Numbered from the stretch's first letter, positions 33,956 through 43,917 are shown. The stretch: 48,053 nucleotides of DNA from Candidatus Omnitrophota bacterium (GCA_023248155.1 JAHFFE010000009.1:1-48053), one strand, 5' to 3'. Notes: a model not told the origin generated them from the letters alone. Made by a program: numbers and translations.

Positions 33956-35218
33956 TTAAAAGTATTCCTGCAGAAGTTTTTGAACGCGCTCAATCGGGCG
34001 CATCCAGGGTGAAATATGCGCTACTGAGGGAAGAATCGCTTTTTTGCGCATGCTGTAGCGCAGAAGGCCGATCGGCGTTAAATCCTGCATGCGCAGGGAC
34101 AAGCCGGGGTTGAGCTCAGCCTCTTTCAACGTGCCCAAGCGTACCGGCATATTCATTAAACTCTCGGCCATCTCCAAAAACCCGTCGAGGCGGGCCATCG
34201 AACCAACCACCACGATGCCCGACGATGAGTCGAGGAACAGCGGATTGGCGACTAAACGGCGCTGAATACGGGTCAGCAGTTCTTTGGCGCGCGCGCGAAC
34301 GACAGCAACCACTTCTTCCTGCGGAAACGAACGGGCGCCGGCCCCCTGGCCTGTTTTGAGCGGCTTTAATGCCCATTGGCCGGAGACTTCCTGCGCCAGC
34401 GGATCGTTGCCGATCGGCGACGGCTCTTCGAGACTGCGCACCTGATCGAGCAAAAACTCGGCTGAAACGCGCGGAATTTTAAAGGTACGGCTGATGCCGT
34501 CGAGCAAATCTTCCCACCCGCCCGGAATCAGGTAGGTGTCGCGGATTTGAGAATTGTCGAACAAAACGATTTCGGTATAGGAATCGCCGATCCGGATGAG
34601 CGTTACGCCCAGGTCGCGGTCGAGATCGGTTAAAACCGCTTCGGCAGTGCCGAGAGCGCCCAGCACAAAACCGTCGGTTTCAAGGCCGGCGCGGTGCAGA
34701 ACGCGCGAGAAATTCTGAACGGTCGAGTTAAGCGCCGTCACCAGATGAAGGTCGACCGAGAGTTTCTTGCCGGCCAGGCCGATCGGGTTGCGAACGCCGG
34801 ACTGCCCGTCGACGGAATAACCGCGCTCGAATGAATGCAATATCTGCCGGTCGTATTCGAGAGAAAGCGAGCGGCAAGTGGTCACGGCCCGCTCGACATC
34901 CTGGCGGGAGATGCCGACGGCCGGATCAATCGACGGAACAGTGGCGGAAGCGTTGAAGCTTTTTAAGTGGTTGGCGGGAAAAACAACGGTGGCGCGCGTC
35001 AGTTTTCCGGAAATGGTTTGTTCGGCCTGGCGCACCAGCCGCGCCAGCGCGTCGGCGCATTCAATCGGGTCGCTCAACCCTTCCCTTTCAAATCCCTGCG
35101 CCGGCACCGACTCAATCGCCTGCACGGAGAGCCGTCCGGAATCCTGCGCCTGGCCTGCCGCCAGCACGAATTGTTTGGGGCCCAGTTCAAGCCCGACAAT
35201 CCAGGGTGTTTTTTTCAT
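33956..35218 (-). CDS. ftsA: Cell division protein FtsA
   Basis: Actin-like fold patterns (IVGLELGPKQFVLAAG, LIRIGDSYTEIVLFDNSQIRDTYLIPGGWEDLLDGISRTFKI) and position after ftsQ in the dcw cluster. Confidence 0.85.
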   Translation of the reverse strand: MKKTPWIVGLELGPKQFVLAAGQAQDSGRLSVQAIESVPAQGFEREGLSDPIECADALARLVRQAEQTISGKLTRATVVFPANHLKSFNASATVPSIDPAVGISRQDVERAVTTCRSLSLEYDRQILHSFERGYSVDGQSGVRNPIGLAGKKLSVDLHLVTALNSTVQNFSRVLHRAGLETDGFVLGALGTAEAVLTDLDRDLGVTLIRIGDSYTEIVLFDNSQIRDTYLIPGGWEDLLDGISRTFKIPRVSAEFLLDQVRSLEEPSPIGNDPLAQEVSGQWALKPLKTGQGAGARSFPQEEVVAVVRARAKELLTRIQRRLVANPLFLDSSSGIVVVGSMARLDGFLEMAESLMNMPVRLGTLKEAELNPGLSLRMQDLTPIGLLRYSMRKKAILPSVAHISPWMRPIERVQKLLQEYF

Positions 35219-36012
35219 GCCGCTTTTTTCTGAGCGATCGCTTTCTTTTTCTGCTTCAGCGTTTCAGGGTTCTCGCCGATCACGGGGTCTTCAAAACGCA
35301 AATCGAGGTATTTCGCTTCGGTTAACACATTGCGCCGCTGGCTTAACACGCCGGCCAACCGGTGCCAGCCGTCTTTCAGATGATCTTTGGAAAAACGGAC
35401 TTCTACCCCTGTATCTAAACTAACAAAAATATCGGTTCCTGTCAGCCGGATTCGTGTCACAGCATGATTGGCCAACCCTTCGCCGCGGCGCAGCGTTACC
35501 AGCAGTTCGGATGCTTTCCAGAAGTCGTCCATGCCCAGCGGATCGCCCGGCTGGAACGACGATGCGTTAAAACCATCCGACGAAAGAATCGTCAGCCGGT
35601 CATAGGGGGCGCGGCTGCCGCGCGCGACGATCAGCGCGTCATCGCTGACCGGATAATAAAGCCCGCCGCAGTAAACCTGTGCCACCACGCGCCGTTTGCG
35701 CATCGTCGCGACGATCTTGTCGGGGAACTGCCGCTCGACTTTGCGCACTTCGGAAATCGGATAGCGCTGCTGGAACGCTTTTTGCAGAGCGTTTAAATCA
35801 AGCAGAAAGATGGAGGTGGGCGGGCTTAAACGGAAACGGGCCGGGCCCGGATCTTGCTCGCCAACCCAATGGATTTCAATTTCACGGACCAGGAATTCCG
35901 GCCGCACTATGAATTTCTGAACGAGCGCCTGAAGACCGATGGCCACCAGCAGAATTCCAATCAAAGCAAGCCCAAAAAAAACGCCGCGGCCGTTCGATTT
36001 TTTAGAGGCCAT
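35215..36012 (-). CDS. ftsQ: Cell division protein FtsQ (POTRA domain)
   Basis: N-terminal TM then POTRA-like VREIEIHWVG...ISEVRKVERQFPDKIVATMRKRRVVAQV. ATGA overlap with ddl. Start trimmed to MASKKS. Confidence 0.82.
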   Translation of the reverse strand: MASKKSNGRGVFFGLALIGILLVAIGLQALVQKFIVRPEFLVREIEIHWVGEQDPGPARFRLSPPTSIFLLDLNALQKAFQQRYPISEVRKVERQFPDKIVATMRKRRVVAQVYCGGLYYPVSDDALIVARGSRAPYDRLTILSSDGFNASSFQPGDPLGMDDFWKASELLVTLRRGEGLANHAVTRIRLTGTDIFVSLDTGVEVRFSKDHLKDGWHRLAGVLSQRRNVLTEAKYLDLRFEDPVIGENPETLKQKKKAIAQKKAA

Positions 36013-36917
36013 CAGTAGGCCGATTCCAGCATCCGGCGGCAAAGCTCCGGAAAAGAAACCCCGGTCAGCGCGGCCGCTTTCGGAAGCAGGCTCGAGGCGG
36101 TCATGCCCGGAATCGCGTTAAGTTCCAACACAACCGGCCCCCGCCCTTCGGCCAGAATAAAATCGACGCGCGAGAACGATCGGCAGCCGAGCGCTTCATG
36201 CGCGCGGCGCGCAATCTCCTGAACCTGATGCGCGACCGGCTCAGGTAAAGGAGCAGGAACCAGATAGTCGGTCATGCCCGGCGTATATTTGGCGACAAAA
36301 TCGTAGAAGCGCCGCTTCGGCACCAGTTGAATGACCGGCAGCGGCTGATTATCAAGCATGCCGACGGTCAGTTCCGGACCCGGAAGATATTCTTCGAGAA
36401 GAATCGATCCCCCGCCGGGCGCGGCCAGCGCAACCGCTTCCGATAATTGATCGATTGAGTCGATGATGCTGATGCCGATGGAAGATCCCTCTGAAACCGG
36501 TTTGACCACCAGCGGAAATTTCATTTTCTCGGCGTGAGCTGCCGCGGAAAGCGGATCGGTTAATTTCCATTCGGGCACTGGAATGCCGGCGGCAGCCCAG
36601 CGGCGGCGGCTGTGGACTTTATCCATCGCGTAGCGGCAGGCCTCCGAGGAAGAACCGGTATACGGAATTTTCATCTGCTCGAGCAGCGCCTGAACGGTGC
36701 CGTCTTCACCGTAACGGCCGTGCAGCGCGATAAAAGCGGTATGCAGGCCCAACTGGCGGATCTCCTCGGGAATCTGCTCAATCTGCTCGGAGAGAACCAC
36801 GAGCGAGACCGGCAGACCCAGCGAGCGGAGCGCCTCATAAACGGCCTGGCCGCTGCGGATTGAAATATCCCGCTCGCGGGACGGGCCGCCGCATAAAACG
36901 CCGATGACCTTACTCAC
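36012..36917 (-). CDS. ddl: D-alanine--D-alanine ligase
   Basis: VLCGGPSRERDISIRSG, ALHGRYGEDGTVQALLEQMKIPYTGSS, FPLVVKPVSEGSSIGI, FVLELNAIPGMT-like ending (VVLELNAIPGMTASS). Confidence 0.96.
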   Translation of the reverse strand: MSKVIGVLCGGPSRERDISIRSGQAVYEALRSLGLPVSLVVLSEQIEQIPEEIRQLGLHTAFIALHGRYGEDGTVQALLEQMKIPYTGSSSEACRYAMDKVHSRRRWAAAGIPVPEWKLTDPLSAAAHAEKMKFPLVVKPVSEGSSIGISIIDSIDQLSEAVALAAPGGGSILLEEYLPGPELTVGMLDNQPLPVIQLVPKRRFYDFVAKYTPGMTDYLVPAPLPEPVAHQVQEIARRAHEALGCRSFSRVDFILAEGRGPVVLELNAIPGMTASSLLPKAAALTGVSFPELCRRMLESAY

Positions 36918-37869
36918 CCCGCCCCTCCGACGGCAAAACCTGCACTTCTAATTCCAGATCGGCGCCAAATTGTTTTTTAACTTTTTCGCGCGCCATCGCA
37001 ATCAAAGCGAACACATCAGCCGCTTTGGCGTCGCCGAGGTTCATGATGAAATTGGCATGTTTATTGGAAATCATCGCGCCGCCGATACGCGTCCCTTTTA
37101 AACCGGCCTGGTCGATCATCCATCCGGCCCCTTTGGCCGGTTCGCCCGGGGCGTGGGGTTTCGGGTTTTTGAAAATACATCCCACGCTGGGCGAACTCCA
37201 GTCTTGTGTCTTCTTCTTGAACTCCCAAAGCCGTTTAACACGGTCGGCTACGATAGCGGGATCACCGGGAGAAAGATCCAGGTGGGCTTCCAAAACAATT
37301 TGATTTTTAAGCTCGGTGCCGCGGTAACGAAAACCAATCTGATCGGGGTTTAACGACCGGCCATTACCGGAATAGTCCATGACACGGATTGATTGAACGA
37401 TGTCGCCAAAATGATGGAACTTTCCTTCGTCGTCGTGCGTGCCGGCATTCATCCGGATGCCTCCGCCCACCTGCCCCGGCACTCCGGCCAAAAACTCCGC
37501 GCCGCTTAATCCGGCTTCCTGCGTGCGGCGGACCAGCCACTCCAGCGGAAGCGCGGCACCGGCAATAAAGATGGAACCTTCCCGCCGTGAATACTGAAAG
37601 CTGGAACCGGCCAAATGAACAACCATGCCCGGGATTCCTTCATCGCGCACCAGCAAATTCGCGCCGCCGCCGATCAACGTTATCGGAAGTGCCGCCGTTG
37701 AAGCGATCGACAAAACTTTTTGGAGCTGCTGTTCTCCGTTGGGCTCGGCCCAGATTTCGGCCGGGCCTCCCAGATGAAATGAGGTATGCAGCCGCATCGG
37801 TTCGTCGAAACGGACGCGGCCCGGCAGGGCGGCCAACAATTCTTTTTTTACGATGGATAAATCCCTCAC
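36910..37869 (-). CDS. murB: UDP-N-acetylenolpyruvoylglucosamine reductase
   Basis: HTSFHLGGPAEIWAEP, ITLIGGGANLLVRDEGIPGMVVHL, NAGTHDDEG, SVGCIFKNP. GTG start. Confidence 0.95.
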   Translation of the reverse strand: MRDLSIVKKELLAALPGRVRFDEPMRLHTSFHLGGPAEIWAEPNGEQQLQKVLSIASTAALPITLIGGGANLLVRDEGIPGMVVHLAGSSFQYSRREGSIFIAGAALPLEWLVRRTQEAGLSGAEFLAGVPGQVGGGIRMNAGTHDDEGKFHHFGDIVQSIRVMDYSGNGRSLNPDQIGFRYRGTELKNQIVLEAHLDLSPGDPAIVADRVKRLWEFKKKTQDWSSPSVGCIFKNPKPHAPGEPAKGAGWMIDQAGLKGTRIGGAMISNKHANFIMNLGDAKAADVFALIAMAREKVKKQFGADLELEVQVLPSEGRGE

Positions 37870-39260
37870 ACAGATCCTCGCTTTCGCGAGGATGACATAC
37901 CTAAAGAGCTGAAAAACTTCCTCGACAAAACACCCACGTCGCCCGCGCCGAGGAACAGGACCAGATCCCCCGGACGCGCGGTGGTTCGTAAATATTCTAA
38001 CGCGCCGGGCGCCGTTTTGAGCATCGCGCGGCGATGGCCGGCCGATTTAATTTTTCTCAGCAGCGCGCTGGAATTCACGCCCGGCAGAGGTTCTTCGGAT
38101 GCGGCATAGATCGGCAACAAGATCAATTCGTCCGCGGAGCGGAAACAGTTGGAAAACCGGTCCATTAAATAACGGGTGCGGCTGTACCGGTGCGGCTGAA
38201 AAACACAGCGAACGCGGCGCTTGCCCCATTCACACGCGGCTTTCAGCGTGGCATTAATCTCCGTCGGATGATGTCCATAATCTTCGACCACGCAAACTTC
38301 ATTCACCTGCCCGTGCACCTGAAAACGCCGGCCCGCGCCCTGATAAGCAGCCAATGTTTTTTGAATGACCTTGAACGAAACTCCGGCCGAGCGGGCAACT
38401 GCAACCGCGGCGAGACTGTTGAGAATATTGTGGCGGCCCGGAACTTTCAGCGTAATTGTTCCCAGTTCCTTGCCGGAATAAACCAGGCGGTAAACTGTCC
38501 GGCCCGGAGAAAATTGAGTTCGAATGGCACGAACCTGCGCGCCCCGTCCAAAACCATAGGTGATAACACGCGCTTTCACTTTTTTAAGAAGAACCCGAAC
38601 CGATGGATCATCGTAACAGCCGATCACCGATCCTCCGGCAGGCACCGCCCCGGCGAACCGCCGGTAAGCCTCTTCAATCTCGGCGCGATTGCGGAAATAA
38701 TCGAGATGTTCGTCGTCAATGTTGGTAATCACGGCCGCCCAGGGATCGAGCCAAAGAAACGACCCGTCCGATTCATCGGCCTCGACCACCGCGTATGAAC
38801 CGCGGCCGAAACGAGCATTGCCGTTTAATTTTTCGAGTTCGGCGCCGAGGACCACCGTCGGATCAAAACGGGCATCCATTAAAATCGAACCGATCATCGC
38901 GGTCGTGGTGCTTTTTCCATGCGCGCCGGCCACAGCGATTGTTTTTTTGGATTGGACCAGTTCCGCCAAAAATTGCCCGCGGTGATAAACAGGAATGCCC
39001 TTGTTGCGAGCCGCCATCAGTTCCGGGTTTGAAGGAATAATCGACGAGGAATAGACCACCATTCCGGCATCGGTTAAATGAGACGCCCGATGGCCGATAT
39101 GCACGCGCGCGCCGAGTTTTTTAATTTTTGTGAGCACCGGGTTTAACGCACTGTCAGAGCCGCTGACGCGCGCCCCTTTTGCCATCGCCAAACGAGCCAC
39201 CGCGCTCATGCCGATTCCACCCAGCCCGATAAAATGAATCCGTTCGTTCTTTATCCGCAC
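37866..39260 (-). CDS. murC: UDP-N-acetylmuramate--L-alanine ligase
   Basis: IHFIGLGGIGMSAVARLA, AVAGAHGKSTTTAMIG, VVEADESDGSFL, CVVEDYGHHPTEI, FQPHRYSRT. Confidence 0.97.
   Translation of the reverse strand: MRIKNERIHFIGLGGIGMSAVARLAMAKGARVSGSDSALNPVLTKIKKLGARVHIGHRASHLTDAGMVVYSSSIIPSNPELMAARNKGIPVYHRGQFLAELVQSKKTIAVAGAHGKSTTTAMIGSILMDARFDPTVVLGAELEKLNGNARFGRGSYAVVEADESDGSFLWLDPWAAVITNIDDEHLDYFRNRAEIEEAYRRFAGAVPAGGSVIGCYDDPSVRVLLKKVKARVITYGFGRGAQVRAIRTQFSPGRTVYRLVYSGKELGTITLKVPGRHNILNSLAAVAVARSAGVSFKVIQKTLAAYQGAGRRFQVHGQVNEVCVVEDYGHHPTEINATLKAACEWGKRRVRCVFQPHRYSRTRYLMDRFSNCFRSADELILLPIYAASEEPLPGVNSSALLRKIKSAGHRRAMLKTAPGALEYLRTTARPGDLVLFLGAGDVGVLSRKFFSSLGMSSSRKRGSV
37874..37893. repeat. TGTCATCC-type hairpin repeat at the 3' end of murC (minus orientation)
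   Basis: ATCCTCGC-TTTC-GCGAGGAT. On the minus strand TGTCATCCTCGCGAAAGCGAGGATC, translated as the MurC C-terminus MSSSRKRGSV. Confidence 0.8.
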
Positions 39261-40321
39261 CGGACAGCCTCGTTGATTAATTGCTCCAGCCGCCGTTGAG
39301 CGCCCGATAGAAAAACCGGTTGAACGGTTTTGTTCGTCGCCATTAATTCGATCGCCGTGCGCAATGCAACCGAAGAAAGATTTTCTTCGTCGATCATGAC
39401 CGCGCCGCCGGACGATTCCATCCGCGCGGCATTGGCACGCTGGTGCCCTCCCGCATGCGGATACGGAATAAGCACCGCAGGAATACCGAACGCGGCCATT
39501 TCAGCCAAACCGGTGGCCCCGGCGCGAGAAACCGCAGTCGTCGCGGCCTTCAACGCAAACGGCATCTCTTCAAGAAACGGATAGACTTTCGCGCGGATTC
39601 CAAGCCGGGTATACGCAGTCTGTACGCGGTTGAAATCAGACTGGCCGGTCAGATGAATCACCTGCCAGCCGGTCCGGAAACCGGGTGTCGCCTCTTCCCA
39701 GAAAGAGATCATCGCTTCATTAATGCGGCGAGCACCCTGGCTGCCGCCCATGATCAGCAGCACCGGGGTACGCGTATCAAAACCGAACCAGGCGCGGGCT
39801 TGTTCAAATGAAGTGACCTCCGGATCATGACGGACAGGATTTCCAGTGACGGTAACGCGGACCGGTTTTTTAAAATAGCGTTCCGTTTCCGGAAAACTTG
39901 CGGCCACCGCGAAAGCAAAGCGGGCGGCTAAACGGTTGCCCAGTCCCGGAACAAGATTCTGCTCATGCAAAATAACGGGAATCCCTTTCCGGCGCGCGCA
40001 GAAAGCGGCCCAGGCGCTTAAGTAGCCGCCAAACCCAACCAGACAGTCCGGTTTTTCAGAGGCCAGAACCGCGTTAACGCGGCGCAGCGCCGCCCATTGC
40101 CGCCGCGCGTACGACGGAGAGAGCCAGCGAAAAACAGGGGTCATTCTTTCAAGCGCAACGGTTTCCCAGGGAAGCCCGGTCATTTGAGAGATTTTTTTAT
40201 CCATCGGCCGCGCCGTCGTAAGCATTAAACAGGCGGTGCCGTTTTTTTGAAGATGTTCGGCTAAAGCCAGCGCCGGAATTAGATGTCCACCGCTGCCGCC
40301 GGAGACAAGAACCACTTTCAC
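39251..40321 (-). CDS. murG: UDP-GlcNAc:lipid-II transferase MurG
   Basis: VVLVSGGSGGHLIPALALAEHL, LVGFGGYLSAWAAF, ILHEQNLVPGLGNR, LIMGGSQGARRIN, VSRAGATGLAEMAAFGIPAVLIPYPHAGGHQRANA. Confidence 0.96.
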   Translation of the reverse strand: MKVVLVSGGSGGHLIPALALAEHLQKNGTACLMLTTARPMDKKISQMTGLPWETVALERMTPVFRWLSPSYARRQWAALRRVNAVLASEKPDCLVGFGGYLSAWAAFCARRKGIPVILHEQNLVPGLGNRLAARFAFAVAASFPETERYFKKPVRVTVTGNPVRHDPEVTSFEQARAWFGFDTRTPVLLIMGGSQGARRINEAMISFWEEATPGFRTGWQVIHLTGQSDFNRVQTAYTRLGIRAKVYPFLEEMPFALKAATTAVSRAGATGLAEMAAFGIPAVLIPYPHAGGHQRANAARMESSGGAVMIDEENLSSVALRTAIELMATNKTVQPVFLSGAQRRLEQLINEAVRCG

Positions 40322-41439
40322 GCGGCAATACTCTCCGAGGGAAGTTCGACGGCCGGCGTGACCGGACGCACCACATTCAGCAGCACGGCGACCGCCATCA
40401 AGTTGGCAATCAGCGAACTTCCTCCGTAACTGATAAACGGCAATGGAAGGCCTTTGGTCGGAATAGTGCCCGTCGTGACCGCCACATGCACAAGCGTCTC
40501 CAGCGCGAACAGCATAATAATGCCGGTCGCCGTCAGCATGCCGAATGAATCGGGCGCGGAAAGCGCCAACCGGATTCCGTACCAGAACATCAGGAAAAAC
40601 AAAATTAAAATAATCGTGAGGCCGATGAAGCCGAGTTCTTCACCCATCACGGAGAAAATAAAGTCGGTATGCGCGGCCGGCAGATAAAACAGTTTTTGGC
40701 GGGATTCGCCCAGCCCAGTGCCGAGCCACCCGCCCGACCCCAGCGCGACCAGCGACTGGATCAGCTGAAAACCGGCGCCTTCCGGATCGGCCCAGGGGTT
40801 CATGTAGGCCATCACGCGCCGCATCCGGTACGGTTTGATCGCGATCAGCATCACCAGTACCGGAATCGCAGCCAAAAATATCGGCGCGATAATTTTCCAA
40901 TCGACCTCGGCCAAAAACAGCATCAATATCGCCACGACAGCCGTCGCGACTGAAGTGCCCAGGTCCGGCTCAATCAAAATCAGGCCAAAGGTCATCCCCA
41001 ACACCAGCAACGCCGGCAGCACACCCTGAAAAAAATCTTTAAGCAACCCCCTCTTGCGCGTCAAAACATCCGCCATATATAAAATGACGGCCACCTGCGC
41101 AAACTCCGACGGCTGAAAACTGACCATACCGAACCGGAACCACCGGCGCGCGCCGGAAACCTTGGTTCCGATGCCGGGAATCAGCACCAATACCAGAGAG
41201 AGCAGGAGGATCAGCATCATCGGCTTGGACCATTGGCGCAGAATGCCCGGTTTCAAGCTTAAGATCCAGCCGAATCCGACAAGACCGATCGCCAGATAAA
41301 TTAAATGGCGTTTCAGAAAAAAAAGCGGGTCTTTATAAATTTCCTGCGCGTAAATGGCGCTGCTGGAATAGATCATCACGACGCCCAGCGCCACCAGCAA
41401 GGAGACCAGAATGATGAATGCTTGACGATCAGGACGCAT
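40318..41439 (-). CDS. ftsW: Lipid II polymerase/division protein FtsW
   Basis: SEDS family: FQPSEFAQVAVILYMADVL, LIEPDLGTSVAT, AAHTDFIFSVMGEELGFIG, TKGLPLPFISYGGSSLIANL. Confidence 0.95.
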   Translation of the reverse strand: MRPDRQAFIILVSLLVALGVVMIYSSSAIYAQEIYKDPLFFLKRHLIYLAIGLVGFGWILSLKPGILRQWSKPMMLILLLSLVLVLIPGIGTKVSGARRWFRFGMVSFQPSEFAQVAVILYMADVLTRKRGLLKDFFQGVLPALLVLGMTFGLILIEPDLGTSVATAVVAILMLFLAEVDWKIIAPIFLAAIPVLVMLIAIKPYRMRRVMAYMNPWADPEGAGFQLIQSLVALGSGGWLGTGLGESRQKLFYLPAAHTDFIFSVMGEELGFIGLTIILILFFLMFWYGIRLALSAPDSFGMLTATGIIMLFALETLVHVAVTTGTIPTKGLPLPFISYGGSSLIANLMAVAVLLNVVRPVTPAVELPSESIAA

Positions 41440-41442
41440 GCT

Positions 41443-42807
41443 TTATCCGGTTACCGTTTTCACGGCCTCCACGAATTTTTCTCCGCGGTCTTCAAAATCG
41501 CGGAACATGTCGAAACTGGTGCACATCGGCGACAGCAGCACTGAACCGCCTGTGCGGGCCAGCTCAAACGCTTTTTTCACCGCTTCATTCATGCTGGCGG
41601 ATTGAACCAGCGGAATTTTTCCGTTCAGGCAGCGGGCGATCTTCGGGCCGTCCTCGCCGATCAGAACCGCCGCCTTCAACCGTTTGACCCAGGGCTGCAA
41701 TCGCGTAAAATCACTGCCCTTGTCGCGGCCGCCCGCGATTAAAATTACCGGACCCGCCGTCGCCTCGATCGCACAGATACCAGCCGCCACGGTGGTCGCT
41801 TTGGAATCGTTAATGAATGTCACGCCGCGGTAAACGGCAATTTTCTGCTGGCGATGCGGAAGTCCCACAAATGACCGCAATACCCGGCCGCACGCCTTCA
41901 CCGAAGCGCCCATCAGCGCCGCCGCACAGGAAGCCGCCAGCGCGTTCTCTTCATGATGAACGCCGCGTCCGTATAATTGATTTATTTTACAAACCGTGCC
42001 GTTCGTGGAACCGAGATTAAGAACGAGTTCCCCGTTTTTAAAATAGGCGCCCGCAACGGGCCGCTTGCGGCTGAACCAAACCAATTGTCCCTGCGCCAAT
42101 TTTTCAAGCGCCGATGACCCGGACTGATCGGCATTGAGCAGCGCCCATTCAGACGGCGTTTGATACGCGAACATCCGGCCTTTGGCCTGTTGATATTCGG
42201 CGAAAGAACCGTGCCGGTCCAGATGGTTATCGGTCAGATTCAAAACAACACCCACCTCGGGATGAAATGCCTTGTTCTGTTCCAGTTGAAACGAGCTGGT
42301 CTCGAGCACTACGCGGGTTTTTGGGCCCACGCGCGGAAGCACCGCTGAGAGCGGCGTTCCGATGTTGCCGCAGACAATCGCGTCGAGTCCCGATTCTGTC
42401 AGCATCTGGCCGATTAGAGTAACGACGGTTGATTTTCCGTTACTGCCGGTAACCGCCACAATGCGGCCTGAACAATACCAGCTGGCCATATCCAGTTCGT
42501 TAACGACCGGAATTCCGGATGAAAGCGCCCATCGGATCGGATCGGCCGAAGCCGGAACGCCAGGGCTGGCCACCACCAGCGATGATCCGTCGACGAAAGC
42601 ACGCGTATGGCCGCCGCATTCAACGATGGCGCCCATTTTTTGCAGCCGGCGCGCCTGCGCCCGCAGCGGCGCGCTGTCCGTTTTTTCGGTAACGCGGACG
42701 CGGCATCCGACCCGCAGCAGCCATTCGGCCGCGGCCAGACCGCTGCGCGCCATGCCCAGCACCGTTACGGCGGTGCCCGGTCCCGGCCGCGCGATTGGTC
42801 CCCTCAT
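41443..42807 (-). CDS. murD: UDP-N-acetylmuramoylalanine--D-glutamate ligase
   Basis: VLGMARSGLAAAEWLL, IVAVTGSNGKSTVVTLIG, LNLTDNHLDRHGSFAEY, FINDSKATTVAAG, LLSPMCTSFDMFRDFEDRGEKF. Confidence 0.96.
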   Translation of the reverse strand: MRGPIARPGPGTAVTVLGMARSGLAAAEWLLRVGCRVRVTEKTDSAPLRAQARRLQKMGAIVECGGHTRAFVDGSSLVVASPGVPASADPIRWALSSGIPVVNELDMASWYCSGRIVAVTGSNGKSTVVTLIGQMLTESGLDAIVCGNIGTPLSAVLPRVGPKTRVVLETSSFQLEQNKAFHPEVGVVLNLTDNHLDRHGSFAEYQQAKGRMFAYQTPSEWALLNADQSGSSALEKLAQGQLVWFSRKRPVAGAYFKNGELVLNLGSTNGTVCKINQLYGRGVHHEENALAASCAAALMGASVKACGRVLRSFVGLPHRQQKIAVYRGVTFINDSKATTVAAGICAIEATAGPVILIAGGRDKGSDFTRLQPWVKRLKAAVLIGEDGPKIARCLNGKIPLVQSASMNEAVKKAFELARTGGSVLLSPMCTSFDMFRDFEDRGEKFVEAVKTVTG

Positions 42808-42819
42808 TATTTCCTCCTC

Positions 42820-43917
42820 CTACCGCAGTTTCAGAGAAGCCAGCGTCAACAGCGCCAGAATCGAGCCGATGATCCAGAACCGGATCGTCACTTTCGACTC
42901 GTCCCATCCCAGCAGTTGAAAATGATGATGGATCGGAGCCATTTTGAAAATCCGTTTTCCTCCGCGCAGCCGGAACGACCCCACTTGCAAAATGACCGAA
43001 ACCGCTTCCATCACAAAAATTCCGGCCAGTAAAAGCAGCAGCAGTTCTTTTTTAATCAGGATGGCGATCACGCCGATCGCTCCGCCCAGCGCCAGCGAAC
43101 CGGTATCGCCCATGAAAACCGCGGCCGGCTGACAGTTGTACCAGAGAAATCCCATGCCGGCCCCGACCAGCGCCGCGCAAAAAATAGTCAGCTCCGCGGC
43201 TTTCGGAATAAACGGAATCAACAGATACTCCGCCATTAACCGGTGCCCCGTGATGTAGCAGATCACCATTAAACAAAGCGCTACCAGCACCGTGCAGCCG
43301 ATCGCCAGTCCGTCGAGGCCATCGGTCAGGTTCACCGCATTCGTGGTGCCCACCAGCACCAGCGCAATAAACGGCAGCAGCCACAACCCCATAAAAATAT
43401 GCGGATGTTTTATAAACGGAATTTCCAGCAAGAGAGGATAAGAGGGATCGTTGATCAGCGCAAACCCGAGCGCCCCGGCAATCATGCCCTGCCAGAAAAG
43501 CCGCGTCGATTTAGCCAGGCCGCGCGACCCTTTCTGCTTCAGTTTGGTCCAGTCATCCATAAAACCGATGATGCCCAAACCCAGCGTAACACCGACGGCC
43601 AGCCAGACCATCGAATTGCCCCAATCGGCCCAGAGCAGCGTCGAGCCGAGCAGTGCGAATAAAATCAGAAGGCCGCCCATCGTCGGTGTGCCGCTCTTGT
43701 GCCGGTGCAGTTCAAACATATCCTTACCAACCTCATCGGTCGTGCGAATCTCCTGACCGATTTTCAGCGCGACCAGCCAGCGAATCATGCGCGGCGCGAT
43801 CAAGAGCGCCAGCAAAAATGCGGTCACCGTGGCCATGCCGGCACGGAATGTGATGTACCGGAAAACATTGAAACCGAACCAGTGTTCTTTTAAACCGTAG
43901 AAGAGATGGTACAACAC
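42820..43917 (-). CDS. mraY: Phospho-N-acetylmuramoyl-pentapeptide-transferase
   Basis: HRHKSGTPTMGGLLIL, GFMDDWTKLKQKGSRGL, TTNAVNLTDGLDGLAIG, VFMGDTGSLALGGAIG, PIHHHFQLLGWDESKV. Confidence 0.97.
   Translation of the reverse strand: MLYHLFYGLKEHWFGFNVFRYITFRAGMATVTAFLLALLIAPRMIRWLVALKIGQEIRTTDEVGKDMFELHRHKSGTPTMGGLLILFALLGSTLLWADWGNSMVWLAVGVTLGLGIIGFMDDWTKLKQKGSRGLAKSTRLFWQGMIAGALGFALINDPSYPLLLEIPFIKHPHIFMGLWLLPFIALVLVGTTNAVNLTDGLDGLAIGCTVLVALCLMVICYITGHRLMAEYLLIPFIPKAAELTIFCAALVGAGMGFLWYNCQPAAVFMGDTGSLALGGAIGVIAILIKKELLLLLLAGIFVMEAVSVILQVGSFRLRGGKRIFKMAPIHHHFQLLGWDESKVTIRFWIIGSILALLTLASLKLR

Noticed and set aside
38190-39040. Plus-strand ORFs of 202, 88 and 81 aa opposite murC
   Set aside because: Antisense shadow ORFs of a clearly identified murC.
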